A stretch of 64,000 nt of DNA from Vagococcus allomyrinae (GTDB lineage Bacteria; Bacillota; Bacilli; Lactobacillales; Vagococcaceae): positions 1 to 64,000 of the forward strand of contig NZ_JAEEGA010000003.1 in assembly GCF_017829975.1 (NCBI RefSeq), read 5' to 3'. Shown piece by piece: positions 29,057-38,613 of the stretch. The notes beneath the pieces were generated by a model, which did no database searches, was not told the origin of the DNA, and saw only the letters and a list, made by a program, of their open reading frames with translations. Both the position numbers and the translations under genes were made by a program. Position 1 is the stretch's first letter. Each line of letters opens with the position of its first letter.

Positions 29057-30871
29057 TTATTCAACTGTCACACTCTTGGCTAAATTACGTGGTTTGTCCA
29101 CATCCAGTCCCCGTTGCAAACTAGCAAAATAAGCGATCAATTGAGTCGGAATGACACTTACTAAAGGACTTAATAAGGTATCCACCTGAGGTAAAATAAT
29201 CGCATCACCTGACCGCTCAAAGCCCTCCATGGCGATGACAATCGTATTAGCCCCCCGACTCTCAACTTCTTTCAGATTGCCACGAGTATGGGAGCCCATG
29301 ACCAAATCCGTGATGATGCCAAAGACTGGTGTTCCTTCTTCAACAAGTGCAATCGTGCCATGCTTTAGTTCACCAGCCGCAAAGCCTTCTGCTTGAATAT
29401 AAGAAATTTCTTTTAATTTAAGCGAAGCTTCCATTGACACATAGTAGTCAACACCCCGTCCAATATAAAAGGCATTCCGAGTGGTACTCAAACTTTCTTC
29501 AACCAACTTAGCCATTGCTTCTTTTTCGTTGATCAGCACATCCATCCCATTTGCTACAAGTCCCAGCTGATGAATCAAATCAAAGACCTTCGCTTTTTCC
29601 AACCCACGGCCTTCCCCGGCGACTTTAGCTAAAATCGCTAGAACTGCTATTTGAGCAGTGTAGGCTTTAGTCGATGCAACGGCAATTTCCGGTCCAGCAT
29701 GCAACAACAACGTGTGTTTAGCTTCTCGTGAAAGCGTAGAACCAGGAACGTTGGTCAAAGTTAAGGAAGGGTGCCCTAAATGATTAATTTTAACCAAAAC
29801 TTGACGACTATCCGCTGTCTCACCACTTTGACTTAAAAAGATAAAGAATGGTTTTTTTGCTAAAATCGGCATGTTATAACCAAACTCGCTTGCTAAATGC
29901 ACTTCCACAGGTATTTCCACTAATTGCTCTAATAGTTGTTTGCCAACCCAACCAGCATGCCAACTCGTTCCACAAGCAACAATATAAACCCGTTCGCTAG
30001 CAATTAACTCTTCGACAATCTTAGCATCAACCTTCAAATGATTCTGATCATCAGAATAACGTTGAATTAAACGACGCATCACTGCTGGCTGCTCATCAAT
30101 CTCTTTTAACATATAATGGGCGTAGGTTCCTTTTTCCATGTCTTCCAAATCCAGTTGCGCTTCATATGGTTCGCGGCGAATCAAGTTACCCTTTTCGTCT
30201 TCGATTTCCACTTTATCGGCCCAAATCGTCACTAACTCTCCGTCGACAATTTCCACAAAATGTTTGGTTTCCTGAATCATGGCCATCGCATCACTACAAA
30301 TCACATTAAAATCAGCCCCTAACCCAACTAATAAAGGACTCTTATTTTTGGCTACGTAAATTTGATCAGGGTTTTGTTTATCCACTAATGCAAAGGCGTA
30401 TGATCCCTTGATAATCGTCAAAGCCTTTTTAAAAGCCTCTTTGACTGTCATACTCTCTTGAGTAACAAAATAACTCACCAACTGAACCGCAATTTCAGTA
30501 TCAGTCTCACCTTTTAATAAATCGTCATTAATAAAATGAGCGCGAATTTCTTCAAAATTTTCAATGACCCCATTGTGAACCAAGACAAAACGTCCATCGT
30601 TCGACGTGTGAGGATGGGCATTGGTTTCTGATGGTTTGCCATGTGTCGCCCACCGCGTGTGGCCAATCCCAATATCTCCTTGAACTCGGCCGTCAATTTT
30701 TTCTTTTAGATCGGCTATTCTCCCCTGGGATTTAACCAGGTGGTCCTGATCATCATGACCTGTCACAAAGATCCCAGCTGAGTCATACCCACGATATTCT
30801 AATTTTTCCAACCCTTGAATTAATATTTCCGTTGTATTTTTTTTTCCAATTACGCCTACAATTCCACACAT
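29057..30871 (-). CDS. glmS: glutamine--fructose-6-phosphate aminotransferase (isomerising)
   Basis: 604 residues. N-terminal class II glutamine amidotransferase starts MCGIVGVIG, where Cys2 is the nucleophile; two SIS sugar-isomerase domains follow (VACGTSWHAGWVGKQLLE and GRGVDYYVSMEASLKLKEI); it ends KSVTVE. The enzyme makes glucosamine-6-phosphate, the first step of amino-sugar synthesis. A ten-codon upstream extension is rejected because Cys must follow the initiator Met. Translation and mRNA stability are governed by the glmS ribozyme directly upstream. Confidence 0.97.
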   Translation of the reverse strand: MCGIVGVIGKKNTTEILIQGLEKLEYRGYDSAGIFVTGHDDQDHLVKSQGRIADLKEKIDGRVQGDIGIGHTRWATHGKPSETNAHPHTSNDGRFVLVHNGVIENFEEIRAHFINDDLLKGETDTEIAVQLVSYFVTQESMTVKEAFKKALTIIKGSYAFALVDKQNPDQIYVAKNKSPLLVGLGADFNVICSDAMAMIQETKHFVEIVDGELVTIWADKVEIEDEKGNLIRREPYEAQLDLEDMEKGTYAHYMLKEIDEQPAVMRRLIQRYSDDQNHLKVDAKIVEELIASERVYIVACGTSWHAGWVGKQLLEQLVEIPVEVHLASEFGYNMPILAKKPFFIFLSQSGETADSRQVLVKINHLGHPSLTLTNVPGSTLSREAKHTLLLHAGPEIAVASTKAYTAQIAVLAILAKVAGEGRGLEKAKVFDLIHQLGLVANGMDVLINEKEAMAKLVEESLSTTRNAFYIGRGVDYYVSMEASLKLKEISYIQAEGFAAGELKHGTIALVEEGTPVFGIITDLVMGSHTRGNLKEVESRGANTIVIAMEGFERSGDAIILPQVDTLLSPLVSVIPTQLIAYFASLQRGLDVDKPRNLAKSVTVE

Positions 30872-30919
30872 AATGAAAACCCACTTTCTTTTTAAACTCA
30901 TTATATGTCTCTATCTGCC

Positions 30920-31065
30920 TGATCAAGTTTCTGTTATAGCCTCACAGCTATTTTTTAGACTTAATCTTTAGAGTGCAGTCCCTAGAGTCACCCGCCGAAA
31001 TTTCGATAAACTCTGTCCTCGTCACCTAAACATCAAAACCGAATAGGTCTGGCGCTATCCATAAA
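30920..31065 (-). ncRNA. glmS self-cleaving ribozyme / riboswitch
   Basis: The minus strand shows the conserved core: AGCGCC with cleavage expected between 31056 and 31055, GACGAGG (31023-31017), then TTATCGAAATTTCGGCGG and GTGACTC (31009-30985). Glucosamine-6-phosphate acts as the cofactor for cleavage and lowers glmS mRNA. The 3' limit is approximate. Confidence 0.92.
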
Positions 31066-31113
31066 ATTGGTATAGTTCACCTCTCTCATGTTTTATTCAT
31101 AGAAACATTATAA

Positions 31114-31142
31114 ATCATAATATTAATCGGTAGATTTGTCAA
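31114..31142 (-). promoter_or_regulatory. promoter of glmS
   Basis: Minus-strand TTGACA (31142-31137), 17-base spacer, TATGAT (31119-31114), about 50 bases before the ribozyme cleavage site. Confidence 0.85.
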
Positions 31143-31382
31143 CAGTTTTTTTATTGGTATATTCTAAAAGCGTTAAAAAACCACTAATGGTATACCCCGT
31201 CAATAGTTTTTAGCAGTTAATTATTTAAAACAGTAGGTCATGAGATCGACTTTAACTACTGGCCTTATGGCTCTTGATAAATGCCATTCTCGCTCAGAAT
31301 AAAGGCCATCTAAGAACCAAGATGACTTGCCCCCTGATATGGCTCAAGCCCACCTAAACGGTTCTCAACACCTATATCTTGG
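31143..31382. other. intergenic stretch upstream of the glmS promoter
   Basis: About 240 bases without a credible gene. GGTATA / GGTATACC repeats near 31156-31196 and a distant AGAACC / GGTTCT pair were seen; no recognised element. Confidence 0.4.
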
Positions 31383-31419
31383 ACAAAAAAAGCAGCACAA
31401 CCGCTAAGGGTTATGCTGC
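31383..31419 (-). terminator. terminator of the cdaA-cdaR-glmM operon
   Basis: GCAGCATAACC / GGTTGTGCTGC stem (one mismatch) with seven T on the minus strand, just after the glmM stop. Confidence 0.9.
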
Positions 31420-31429
31420 CGTATTCACT

Positions 31430-32788
31430 CTATTCAATGCCAATTTCAGCCCGAACCACATCCGCTATTTTATCAACGTAATAGTTCACTTTTTCTTGAG
31501 TTGGTGCTTCAGCCATTACTCGCAAGAGAGGCTCTGTTCCTGAAGGTCGAACCAGAATTCGTCCATCGCCATTCATTTCAGCTTCAGCTTTGTCAATCGC
31601 TTCTTTAATAGCAGGAACATCCATGGCGCCATGTTTATCCGACACTTTGATATTGACTAACTTTTGCGGGTATTCTTCCACTTCGCTGGCTAATTCCGAT
31701 AATTTTTTACCAGTTTCACGCATGACATTGATCAGCTGAATACCAGACAACAACCCATCACCAGTTGTATTATAATCTAAGAAAATCATGTGACCAGACT
31801 GCTCGCCACCGAAATTATAGCCGTTTTTACGCATTTCTTCTACCACATAGCGATCGCCAACCTGGGTCGCCAAAGCAACCATTCCTTCTGCTTCAACCGC
31901 TTTGTGGAAACCTAAGTTACTCATAACTGTAGAGACAATGGTATTTTTCTTTAAGCGTCCTTGTTCAAACAAATACTTACCACAAATAAACATAATTTTA
32001 TCGCCATCGATAATATTTCCAAGTTCATCCACAGCAATCACTCGGTCACCATCGCCATCAAAAGCCAAACCTAAATCAGCTTGTTTCTCCACAACCAATT
32101 TAGCCAAAGCCTCTGGATGAGTCGAACCAACACCATCGTTAATATTCAAGCCATTAGGACTGGTTCCCATTGTATAAAAGTCGGTCTCCAAGTCAGCAAA
32201 CACTCGATTGACAAGTGGTGTTGTGGCACCATTGGCACCATCTAAGCAAACGCGAATATTTTCAAAATCACCGTCAACTGTATCGGTTAAAAATTGTGAA
32301 TACTTCAAAATGCCTTCGGGAAACTCGTCAACCGTTCCTAAACCAGCAGCTGATGGTCGAGGCAAAGTATCAGTTTCGGCATCCAATAAGGCTTCGATTT
32401 CCAATTCCTGGGCATCGACCAATTTAAACCCATCTGGTCCAAAGAATTTAATGCCATTGTCTAATGCCGGATTATGGGAAGCCGAGATCATCACACCTGC
32501 AGCCGCCTTTTGCAATCTTGTTAAATAAGAAACCCCCGGTGTCGAAATCACACCTAATTGAAAGACTTCAATACCGACTGACAACAATCCGGAAATTAAG
32601 GCATGCTCCAACAACTGACCAGAAATCCGTGTGTCTCGTCCGACAAGTACTCGTGGCTGTTTCCCTGATTCTTGATTATGCTGGCATAAAACATAACCGC
32701 CATAACGTCCTAATTGAAATGCCAATTCTGGTGTAAGTTCTTGGTTGGCAATCCCTCTAACGCCGTCTGTTCCAAAATATTTTCCCAT
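31430..32788 (-). CDS. glmM: phosphoglucosamine mutase
   Basis: 452 residues with all family motifs: [10 protein letters not shown], active-site phosphoserine in ISASHNP (Ser104), metal loop FDGDGDR near 240 and the sugar loop GGEQSGH near 324. It interconverts glucosamine-6-phosphate and glucosamine-1-phosphate for UDP-GlcNAc. Third gene of the conserved cdaA-cdaR-glmM operon; in related bacteria GlmM binds CdaA and inhibits c-di-AMP synthesis. Confidence 0.97.
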   Translation of the reverse strand: MGKYFGTDGVRGIANQELTPELAFQLGRYGGYVLCQHNQESGKQPRVLVGRDTRISGQLLEHALISGLLSVGIEVFQLGVISTPGVSYLTRLQKAAAGVMISASHNPALDNGIKFFGPDGFKLVDAQELEIEALLDAETDTLPRPSAAGLGTVDEFPEGILKYSQFLTDTVDGDFENIRVCLDGANGATTPLVNRVFADLETDFYTMGTSPNGLNINDGVGSTHPEALAKLVVEKQADLGLAFDGDGDRVIAVDELGNIIDGDKIMFICGKYLFEQGRLKKNTIVSTVMSNLGFHKAVEAEGMVALATQVGDRYVVEEMRKNGYNFGGEQSGHMIFLDYNTTGDGLLSGIQLINVMRETGKKLSELASEVEEYPQKLVNIKVSDKHGAMDVPAIKEAIDKAEAEMNGDGRILVRPSGTEPLLRVMAEAPTQEKVNYYVDKIADVVRAEIGIE

Positions 32789-32836
32789 TTTTTAATACCT
32801 CTCCATTACTTCTAAATTTTATAAGTTAGTTATTTA

Positions 32837-33901
32837 TTAGTTAGAGCCATCCGTAGTAGTACTACTGGATGGACTGGTTGAACTAGATGAATTTTTGGTA
32901 CTGCTCGTCTTTGTACTTGACTTAGTCGTTGACTCGGACACTTTTGGCTTATCACTTTTCACAGCCGTAATTTTAACTTCGACAGCCACTGGCTCAACTT
33001 TGACATTTTCTGGAGCAGTTATGGTAAAGGTATCTGTCTTACTTTCGGTAATGTTACTAGTATCAATGTAGACTTCCAAACTTTCGACTTGATCGATCGC
33101 TTCACGAGGTCCGCTGATTGTGACATTTTCATAACCTGTATCAAATTGAAAAGAAGATATACCTGCTGGAATTGAACCAGACTGTTTTAATACTAATGGT
33201 ACAGATTTACTTGGCGCATCCACTGTCACTTTCATAATGACATTTGTCGGCTCAATAATCACACTTAAGACATTACCCTCTTTGTCTAAAGCGACAACAT
33301 CGACTCGTTTTGATAAATCATCAGACAGATCTCGATCATCATCTAAAGAAGCGACGACTTGATCAATCTGATCCAGCGTTGTGGCTCCAGACGTAATCGC
33401 AACTTGTGACGGTTCAACACTGATCGTTTCCAAAGAGTAACCATTTTTCAACAAGTTATCATTAACTTTCGTCGTAACCTCAAAGTTACGCGTTTCCCGT
33501 TTTTCAATTCGCACTTGAATGTTCTTGTTTTCTAAGGTTGCCCGCACAGCCTGATTCAACCCAGTCACTTTTAGTGGCACTTCGAAAACCCCTTCTGTAT
33601 AGGAGGTCAAATCAGCTTCAACTTTAAAATTACGTGTTTGACTGTTGGACTCAATATCAAGCAACAATTGATTAGAGCTTCGAAGATAAACCGTTGTTGT
33701 CTCTTCATAACCGGCAACATAGTATTTGCTCTCATCGTATTTCAATTTAATCGGCACGTCATTGACAGAAATTTCCAGTCCCGTTTGACTTGTTGAGTTT
33801 TTTAGGGGCTGATTAATCGAATTGGCATTAAAAAAAAGTAGTAGTGCGAAAAACAAGGCTAAAATCCGTGTAAACCACTTGCTATCGGTCAGCTTATCCA
33901 T
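32837..33901 (-). CDS. cdaR: CdaR, YbbR-domain regulator of CdaA
   Basis: 354 residues: one N-terminal transmembrane helix (about 11-29), then extracytoplasmic YbbR repeats to about 310, then a Ser/Thr-rich tail (TKSSTKTSSTKNSSSS and similar) that is probably disordered and wall-exposed. It modulates the diadenylate cyclase CdaA. The ATG overlaps the cdaA stop by one base (TAATG), with GGAGGTGG upstream, which is tight translational coupling. Confidence 0.93.
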   Translation of the reverse strand: MDKLTDSKWFTRILALFFALLLFFNANSINQPLKNSTSQTGLEISVNDVPIKLKYDESKYYVAGYEETTTVYLRSSNQLLLDIESNSQTRNFKVEADLTSYTEGVFEVPLKVTGLNQAVRATLENKNIQVRIEKRETRNFEVTTKVNDNLLKNGYSLETISVEPSQVAITSGATTLDQIDQVVASLDDDRDLSDDLSKRVDVVALDKEGNVLSVIIEPTNVIMKVTVDAPSKSVPLVLKQSGSIPAGISSFQFDTGYENVTISGPREAIDQVESLEVYIDTSNITESKTDTFTITAPENVKVEPVAVEVKITAVKSDKPKVSESTTKSSTKTSSTKNSSSSTSPSSSTTTDGSN

Positions 33902-34782
33902 TATTTGCCACCTCCTTTAGAAATACCATCTAAGAAGGTTTGAAACAAGTTTTCTTTGGGCTCATTTTTTTCTTTAACCAACTCACGTTTTAGCACTTTT
34001 AAATACTGTTCCTGCGTTAAATGAGTGTCTAAGTAGTTATTTTGCGCAATACTGACATCCCCGGTTTCTTCCGACACAATAATCGTAAGAGAATCACTGA
34101 CTTCACTAATTCCCACAGCTGCACGGTGCCGGGTTCCAAACTCTTTAGGGATCGACTCGTTTTCAGATAAGGGCAAGTATGCTGAAGCTGCCGCTATTTT
34201 ATCATCACGAATAATGACGGCACCATCATGCAGCGGCGTATTTGGAATGAAAATATTGATTAACAGCTCTCCCGTTATCTCTGCATCAATCGGGATACCC
34301 GTTTCAATATATTCTTCAAGTCCAGTCGTCTTTTGAATGGTAATCAATGCACCTATTTTCCGCTTCGCCATGTATTGAATGGCTTTATCAAAGGCGTTTA
34401 CCATCGCTAAATCTTTCCGCTCACTCTTATTGGTTTTCCTGAAAAGCGCGCCTCGTCCAAGGTGCTCCAAACCGCGTCTCACTTCTGGTTGAAAAATAAT
34501 AATGGCTGCTATTACACCATAAGTGATGACTTGATCCATCAACCAAGACACTGTTAGGAGTCCTAATAGAGAACTGACAATTCTAACGACAATAATAACT
34601 GCTATCCCTTTAAGCAATTGGACAGCCTTCGTTCCTTTTACAAGACTAAATAATTTGTAAATCAAGTACCATACAACTAATATATCTAAAATATTTATTA
34701 AAAAACTTGTTGTAAAAATATAATTATTAAATAAATCGCTCCAGCTATCAAATTTAAAAAGATTCATAAACTGACTCCACAT
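33901..34782 (-). CDS. cdaA: diadenylate cyclase CdaA (DisA_N domain)
   Basis: 293 residues: three N-terminal transmembrane helices (about 22-92) and a DAC domain with the catalytic motifs DGA (186-188) and RHR (218-220). It makes c-di-AMP from two ATP at the membrane; c-di-AMP controls potassium and osmolyte uptake. An upstream reading-frame extension exists, but ATG at 34782 follows GGAG at 8 bases and gives the usual length. A promoter TTTCCA-N17-TATACT lies at 34925-34953. Confidence 0.95.
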   Translation of the reverse strand: MWSQFMNLFKFDSWSDLFNNYIFTTSFLINILDILVVWYLIYKLFSLVKGTKAVQLLKGIAVIIVVRIVSSLLGLLTVSWLMDQVITYGVIAAIIIFQPEVRRGLEHLGRGALFRKTNKSERKDLAMVNAFDKAIQYMAKRKIGALITIQKTTGLEEYIETGIPIDAEITGELLINIFIPNTPLHDGAVIIRDDKIAAASAYLPLSENESIPKEFGTRHRAAVGISEVSDSLTIIVSEETGDVSIAQNNYLDTHLTQEQYLKVLKRELVKEKNEPKENLFQTFLDGISKGGGK

Positions 34783-34863
34783 AAGTCTCACTCCTAATCC
34801 ACCATAGGTGCGTCTTAATGCCACACAAATTGCTGTACAGTATACTGACAATCCTATTCTCAT

Positions 34864-35232
34864 GGGTCCGTTATTCCCAATTATTCACGTTGTCTTGGGC
34901 TGTTGATAAAAAGTTATCTATCTAAGTATACCATATTCTCAAAAAGCTGGAAACAAAACTATTAGCCGATTCTTTCCTTCAGCCTTTTACCCAAGAATAT
35001 TTATAACAAAATTCGGAAATATCTAACATAGACACCGTTTACCAGGACTTAGAAGACAACTATTCTATTAAAGATTTCCACTAAAAAAACAACAATACCA
35101 TTCCCTCTAATTTTCCCTTCTCAATCCTCCACTAGACAAATAAGACTTATTACCTAACCATTAGCTATCCCAAGCGTTCCTTTGACCAGTCTTTAGCACA
35201 TCGTAATCTCTCATAAACTCAGAGCTAAGTTC
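34864..35232. other. intergenic stretch between the glycosyltransferase gene and cdaA
   Basis: AT-rich, with the cdaA promoter at its right-hand side in minus-strand sense (34925-34953). No ORF with a ribosome binding site and no recognised RNA. Confidence 0.4.
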
Positions 35233-35264
35233 AAAAAAAATAACCTTACCCGAGGGATAAGATC
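35233..35264 (-). terminator. terminator of the lipid glycosyltransferase gene
   Basis: ATCTTATCCC / GGGTAAGGT stem (one bulge, one wobble) followed by eight T on the minus strand. Confidence 0.75.
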
Positions 35265-35276
35265 ATTTTTTGATGA

Positions 35277-36455
35277 TTAAAAGACTTTCATTCGTTGATC
35301 ATAGTAAACGGGATGAACCGTTTGATCGCAATCGTGATAGAAGCTGACGATGTTCCGTGCAAACGTCTCACCTGAAATTTCCTCTAGTACTTGTCCACGA
35401 ATCGCTTCAATTGATTGACTCTCAATTGAATTTAACTCCTTTAACAAGGCTTGAGCAAGTTCCCCATCTTTTACGACTAGTGTCCCTAGTTCACCATTAG
35501 GGCCAACTAATGTTTTAGTATAGTCATTCTCTTTTGCTACGATGGCTGTTTTACAAGCTAAGGCTTCAATATATGTCAAACCTTGAGATTCTGATTCAGA
35601 AGCACTGACAAAAACATCCGCTTGGGTATAATAATTAGGTACTTCATGGCTTTTCTTTTCACCTGTAAACACAACTGCTTCGGTGATAGCCAACTCTGAA
35701 ACAGCCTTTTCAAGCTCATCACGTTGTGGACCACCGCCGACAATCACTAAACGAGCGTCTGGTCGGGATTGCAGGACTTCTGGCATCGCCTGAATGACCG
35801 CCATAATATTTTTTTCTTCGGATAAACGACTTAAAGATAAAATGATTGGCTGATCCGCTCTTAAATTAAGCTCATGACGAATATTGTGACCGTCAACAAC
35901 CGGTTTAAATTTAGATAAATCAACACCTGTTGGAATAATACCAATTTTAGAATAAACCTCGTAGCCTCGCAATTGGTCTTCTACTCGCTTACTAGGGGCG
36001 ACAACACCATCAGCCTGATTACAGAAATAACGAGAGAGAGCTGCCACATGACGTGGCCGCAACAATTTACCGCCGGCAATATAGTGCAAATAATCTTCGT
36101 ACATCGTGTGATACGTGTGAATATGAGGGATTCCCATTTGTTTGGCAACATGTTTCCCAATAAACCCTAAACTAAACTCAGTTTGAGTATGAATCACATC
36201 TAGTTTCAGCTGACGAGCTATCCGCAACGCTTTGTAGTTGCCACTAATAGCAATCCGACGATCTTTAAATGACATAAACGCAATACTTGGTAATCGCACG
36301 ATATTCTCTTCAGCAGCCTCCGCTTTAGGATCTGTGGTGGTAAAAATATAAACCTGATGGCCCATGCCTTCTAGACTTTCCTTTAATGTTTTAATTGACG
36401 TTGAAACCCCACTAACTTGTGGGAAATAAGTATCTGAAAATATCCCAATACGCAT
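35277..36455 (-). CDS. GT4 glycosyltransferase, probable diacylglycerol glucosyltransferase
   Basis: 392 residues with two Rossmann halves: MRIGIFSDTYFPQVSGVSTS at the N-terminus, acceptor-side HTYHTMYEDYLHYI, and the nucleotide-sugar site SASESESQGLTYIEALACK with the E-x7-E motif. The N-terminal signature matches enterococcal BgsB / streptococcal alpha-monoglucosyl-DAG synthases, which start glycolipid anchors for lipoteichoic acid. The partner disaccharide-forming gene (BgsA-like) that sits next to it in Enterococcus is absent here. Confidence 0.82.
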   Translation of the reverse strand: MRIGIFSDTYFPQVSGVSTSIKTLKESLEGMGHQVYIFTTTDPKAEAAEENIVRLPSIAFMSFKDRRIAISGNYKALRIARQLKLDVIHTQTEFSLGFIGKHVAKQMGIPHIHTYHTMYEDYLHYIAGGKLLRPRHVAALSRYFCNQADGVVAPSKRVEDQLRGYEVYSKIGIIPTGVDLSKFKPVVDGHNIRHELNLRADQPIILSLSRLSEEKNIMAVIQAMPEVLQSRPDARLVIVGGGPQRDELEKAVSELAITEAVVFTGEKKSHEVPNYYTQADVFVSASESESQGLTYIEALACKTAIVAKENDYTKTLVGPNGELGTLVVKDGELAQALLKELNSIESQSIEAIRGQVLEEISGETFARNIVSFYHDCDQTVHPVYYDQRMKVF

Positions 36456-36744
36456 AATAATACTCTCCTTTTATTATAAACAACCTTCAAAAGCACCCTA
36501 ACGCATTTAACATCGACTTGTTTTATTTGATAAGTTAATCTTATAAGAATTTTCAACAGATTGTATCCAACTTTAGTAGGATATTTTGTTAAACCATAGT
36601 CTTATTTTTTTCTACGTCTCCCAGAAAACACTCGTCATTAATAACAGGAAAAAAATTGGTCTATTCCACATATCCAGTTTCTTAAGGCCAAATAATAGCA
36701 CCCTTTGTGACAAATTTGTTAGAGTATCAGGGCGTATCTTGTGG
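36456..36744. other. intergenic stretch upstream of the small peptide gene
   Basis: Contains the divergent start region of the glycosyltransferase gene on the left. No other recognisable element. Confidence 0.4.
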
Positions 36745-36750
36745 TATACT
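36745..36750 (+). promoter_or_regulatory. extended -10 promoter of the 30-residue peptide gene
   Basis: TGGTATACT (TG at 36742-36743, TATACT at 36745-36750); the -35 region is weak. The predicted start is about 44 bases before the ATG. Confidence 0.6.
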
Positions 36751-36800
36751 ATTACTATAGTCATCGAACTGCTTGAAAATTTTTATTAGGAGGAATTGCA

Positions 36801-36893
36801 ATGATTGGTCTAGCTTTATTTGCCATTTTATTTTTAACCGTCGTCCTTATTTGGTTCATCTGCACAACGATCAAAAGTTGTAACCCAAAATAA
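36801..36893 (+). CDS. 30-residue single-pass membrane peptide
   Basis: A complete small gene: extended -10 promoter, AGGAGG ribosome binding site 8 bases before ATG, 30 codons and an immediate terminator. The product is almost wholly hydrophobic (LALFAILFLTVVLIWFI) and ends in a short Lys/Cys-containing tail (TTIKSCNPK). The size and shape resemble type I toxins or small membrane regulators, but no family was recognised and no antisense RNA was identified. Confidence 0.65.
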   Translation: MIGLALFAILFLTVVLIWFICTTIKSCNPK

Positions 36894-36930
36894 AGAGCCC
36901 TCATTTTCTATCAAATGAAGGCTCTTTTCT
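36892..36930. terminator. bidirectional terminator between the small peptide and GH13 genes
   Basis: AAAGAGCC-c-TCATTT / AAATGA-a-GGCTCTTT stem with T-runs on both outer sides. Confidence 0.88.
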
Positions 36931-38561
36931 TATTTACATTTATATACGATGGCTTCATAAGGACGTAGTAGTAAATTGCCCAAATCCAAGGCTGAATCGG
37001 GATAATTACTTAGAATAATCTCAGTAGCAAGATAGTCATCAGTCTGAAAAACCGTTGCTTGCTCATAAAAATTAGCTACGACTAACCATCGCTCTCCTGC
37101 TAACTTACGTTCGTAGACATATAATTGCTCGTCATCGGGCAATAGTTCTTGATACTCGCCCCAAACAACAATCGGCTGTTCTTTTCTCAATGCGATCAAA
37201 CGTTGGTAATGATAAAAAAGAGATTCTGAATCCGCCAAGGCATTGGCAACATTTATCGTATCGTATTCAGGATTTAACGCCAACCAGGGCGTCCCTTCTG
37301 TAAACCCACCGTTTGCCTGCCCATTCCAGTGAATAGGTCGCCGAGCGTTATCACGCCCCTTTTTATTGATTGAAAAAAGAATCTCTTCTTTCGAATACCC
37401 CGCCTCTAAACGTTCTTGATACATATTCAAACTCTCAATATCATCTAACTGATCTATCTCCGTAACAGGGGTGTTGATCATGCCAATTTCTTCTCCTTGG
37501 TAGATATACGGCGTTCCCTGTTGCATATGTAAAATAGTTGCCAACATTTTGCCACTTAACACGCGAAACTCTGGGCTGTCATTTCCCCAACGAGAAATGA
37601 TTCGCGGTGTGTCATGGTTATTCCAAAATAAACTGTTCCACCCGTCCCCATTAAAACAAGTTTGCCATTTAGAAAAAATTTGCTTTAGCTTCTTAAAATC
37701 AAGAGCTTGCCAATCCCATTTCGCTTTACCAGGGATTTCGTCTAAGCCAATATGCTCAAATTGAAAGACCATGGACAATTCCTCTCGTTTGGGATCAGAA
37801 TATAATTTCGCAATTTCTGGCGTTGCTCCCCAGGTCTCACCAACGGTCATCACATCATAGTTACCAAAGGTGTTGTGATTCATCTCCTGTAAATACTCAT
37901 GAAGCTTGGGCCCATTGCCCGTCACTTCCAAATCCGGTTGCTTGCCAATTAAATCAATCACATCCATCCGAAAGCCACCAATGCCTTTTTCCAGCCAAAA
38001 ATTCATCATATCCCAGACTTCTTGTCTCACCTGCTGATTTTCCCAATTTAAATCCGGTTGCTTTTTGCTAAAAAGATGGAGATAATATTGCCCAGTCCCT
38101 TGGTCCAATTCCCAAGCCGAGCCACTGAATGTCGAGACTAAGTCATTCGGGGCCTCTCCTTTGACTGGATCGCGCCAAATATAATAATCGCGGTATGAAT
38201 TATCTTGTGATTGACGAGACTCCACAAACCAAGGATGCTCATCTGACGTATGATTCACAACCAAATCCATAATTAAGCGAATCCCACGCGCATTACATTG
38301 AGCAATCAACTGATCCATATCGGCCATGGTACCAAATTCTGCCATAATTCCTTGATAGTTACTAATATCATACCCGTTATCATCATTCGGTGATTCAAAA
38401 ACCGGGCTTAGCCACAAAGCATCAATTCCCAGTTCTTTTAAATAGTCTAAGCGGCTGATGATGCCTTGAATATCACCTATTCCATCATTATTACTGTCTT
38501 GAAAACTTCTTGGGTATATTTGATAGACAACCGAATCGTGCCACCATTTCTTTTTGATCAT
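36930..38561 (-). CDS. GH13 alpha-glucosidase (oligo-1,6-glucosidase / DexB type)
   Basis: 543 residues of the GH13_31 subgroup: WWHDSVVYQIYPRSFQDSN, DLVVNHTSDEHPW, nucleophile Asp in GGFRMDVIDLIGK, acid/base Glu in TVGETWG and FWNNHDTPR. It is cytoplasmic (no signal peptide) and cleaves terminal alpha-1,6 or alpha-1,4 glucose from short imported oligosaccharides. The valine after the nucleophile (MDVI) is typical of alpha-1,6-preferring enzymes. Last gene of the LacI-controlled operon, 52 bases after the MalG-type permease. Confidence 0.9.
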   Translation of the reverse strand: MIKKKWWHDSVVYQIYPRSFQDSNNDGIGDIQGIISRLDYLKELGIDALWLSPVFESPNDDNGYDISNYQGIMAEFGTMADMDQLIAQCNARGIRLIMDLVVNHTSDEHPWFVESRQSQDNSYRDYYIWRDPVKGEAPNDLVSTFSGSAWELDQGTGQYYLHLFSKKQPDLNWENQQVRQEVWDMMNFWLEKGIGGFRMDVIDLIGKQPDLEVTGNGPKLHEYLQEMNHNTFGNYDVMTVGETWGATPEIAKLYSDPKREELSMVFQFEHIGLDEIPGKAKWDWQALDFKKLKQIFSKWQTCFNGDGWNSLFWNNHDTPRIISRWGNDSPEFRVLSGKMLATILHMQQGTPYIYQGEEIGMINTPVTEIDQLDDIESLNMYQERLEAGYSKEEILFSINKKGRDNARRPIHWNGQANGGFTEGTPWLALNPEYDTINVANALADSESLFYHYQRLIALRKEQPIVVWGEYQELLPDDEQLYVYERKLAGERWLVVANFYEQATVFQTDDYLATEIILSNYPDSALDLGNLLLRPYEAIVYKCK

Positions 38562-38613
38562 TGATTATTCTCCTTCTCACAACAATGTATTTTGTTCCTC
38601 TAATGATTTGCTA

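Noticed and set aside
36801-36893. Fst/Ldr-type toxin assignment for the 30-residue peptide
   Set aside because: The Fst signature (N-terminal acidic residue pattern and Pro in the helix, acidic tail) is absent, and no convergent antisense promoter was found. Left as an unassigned membrane peptide.
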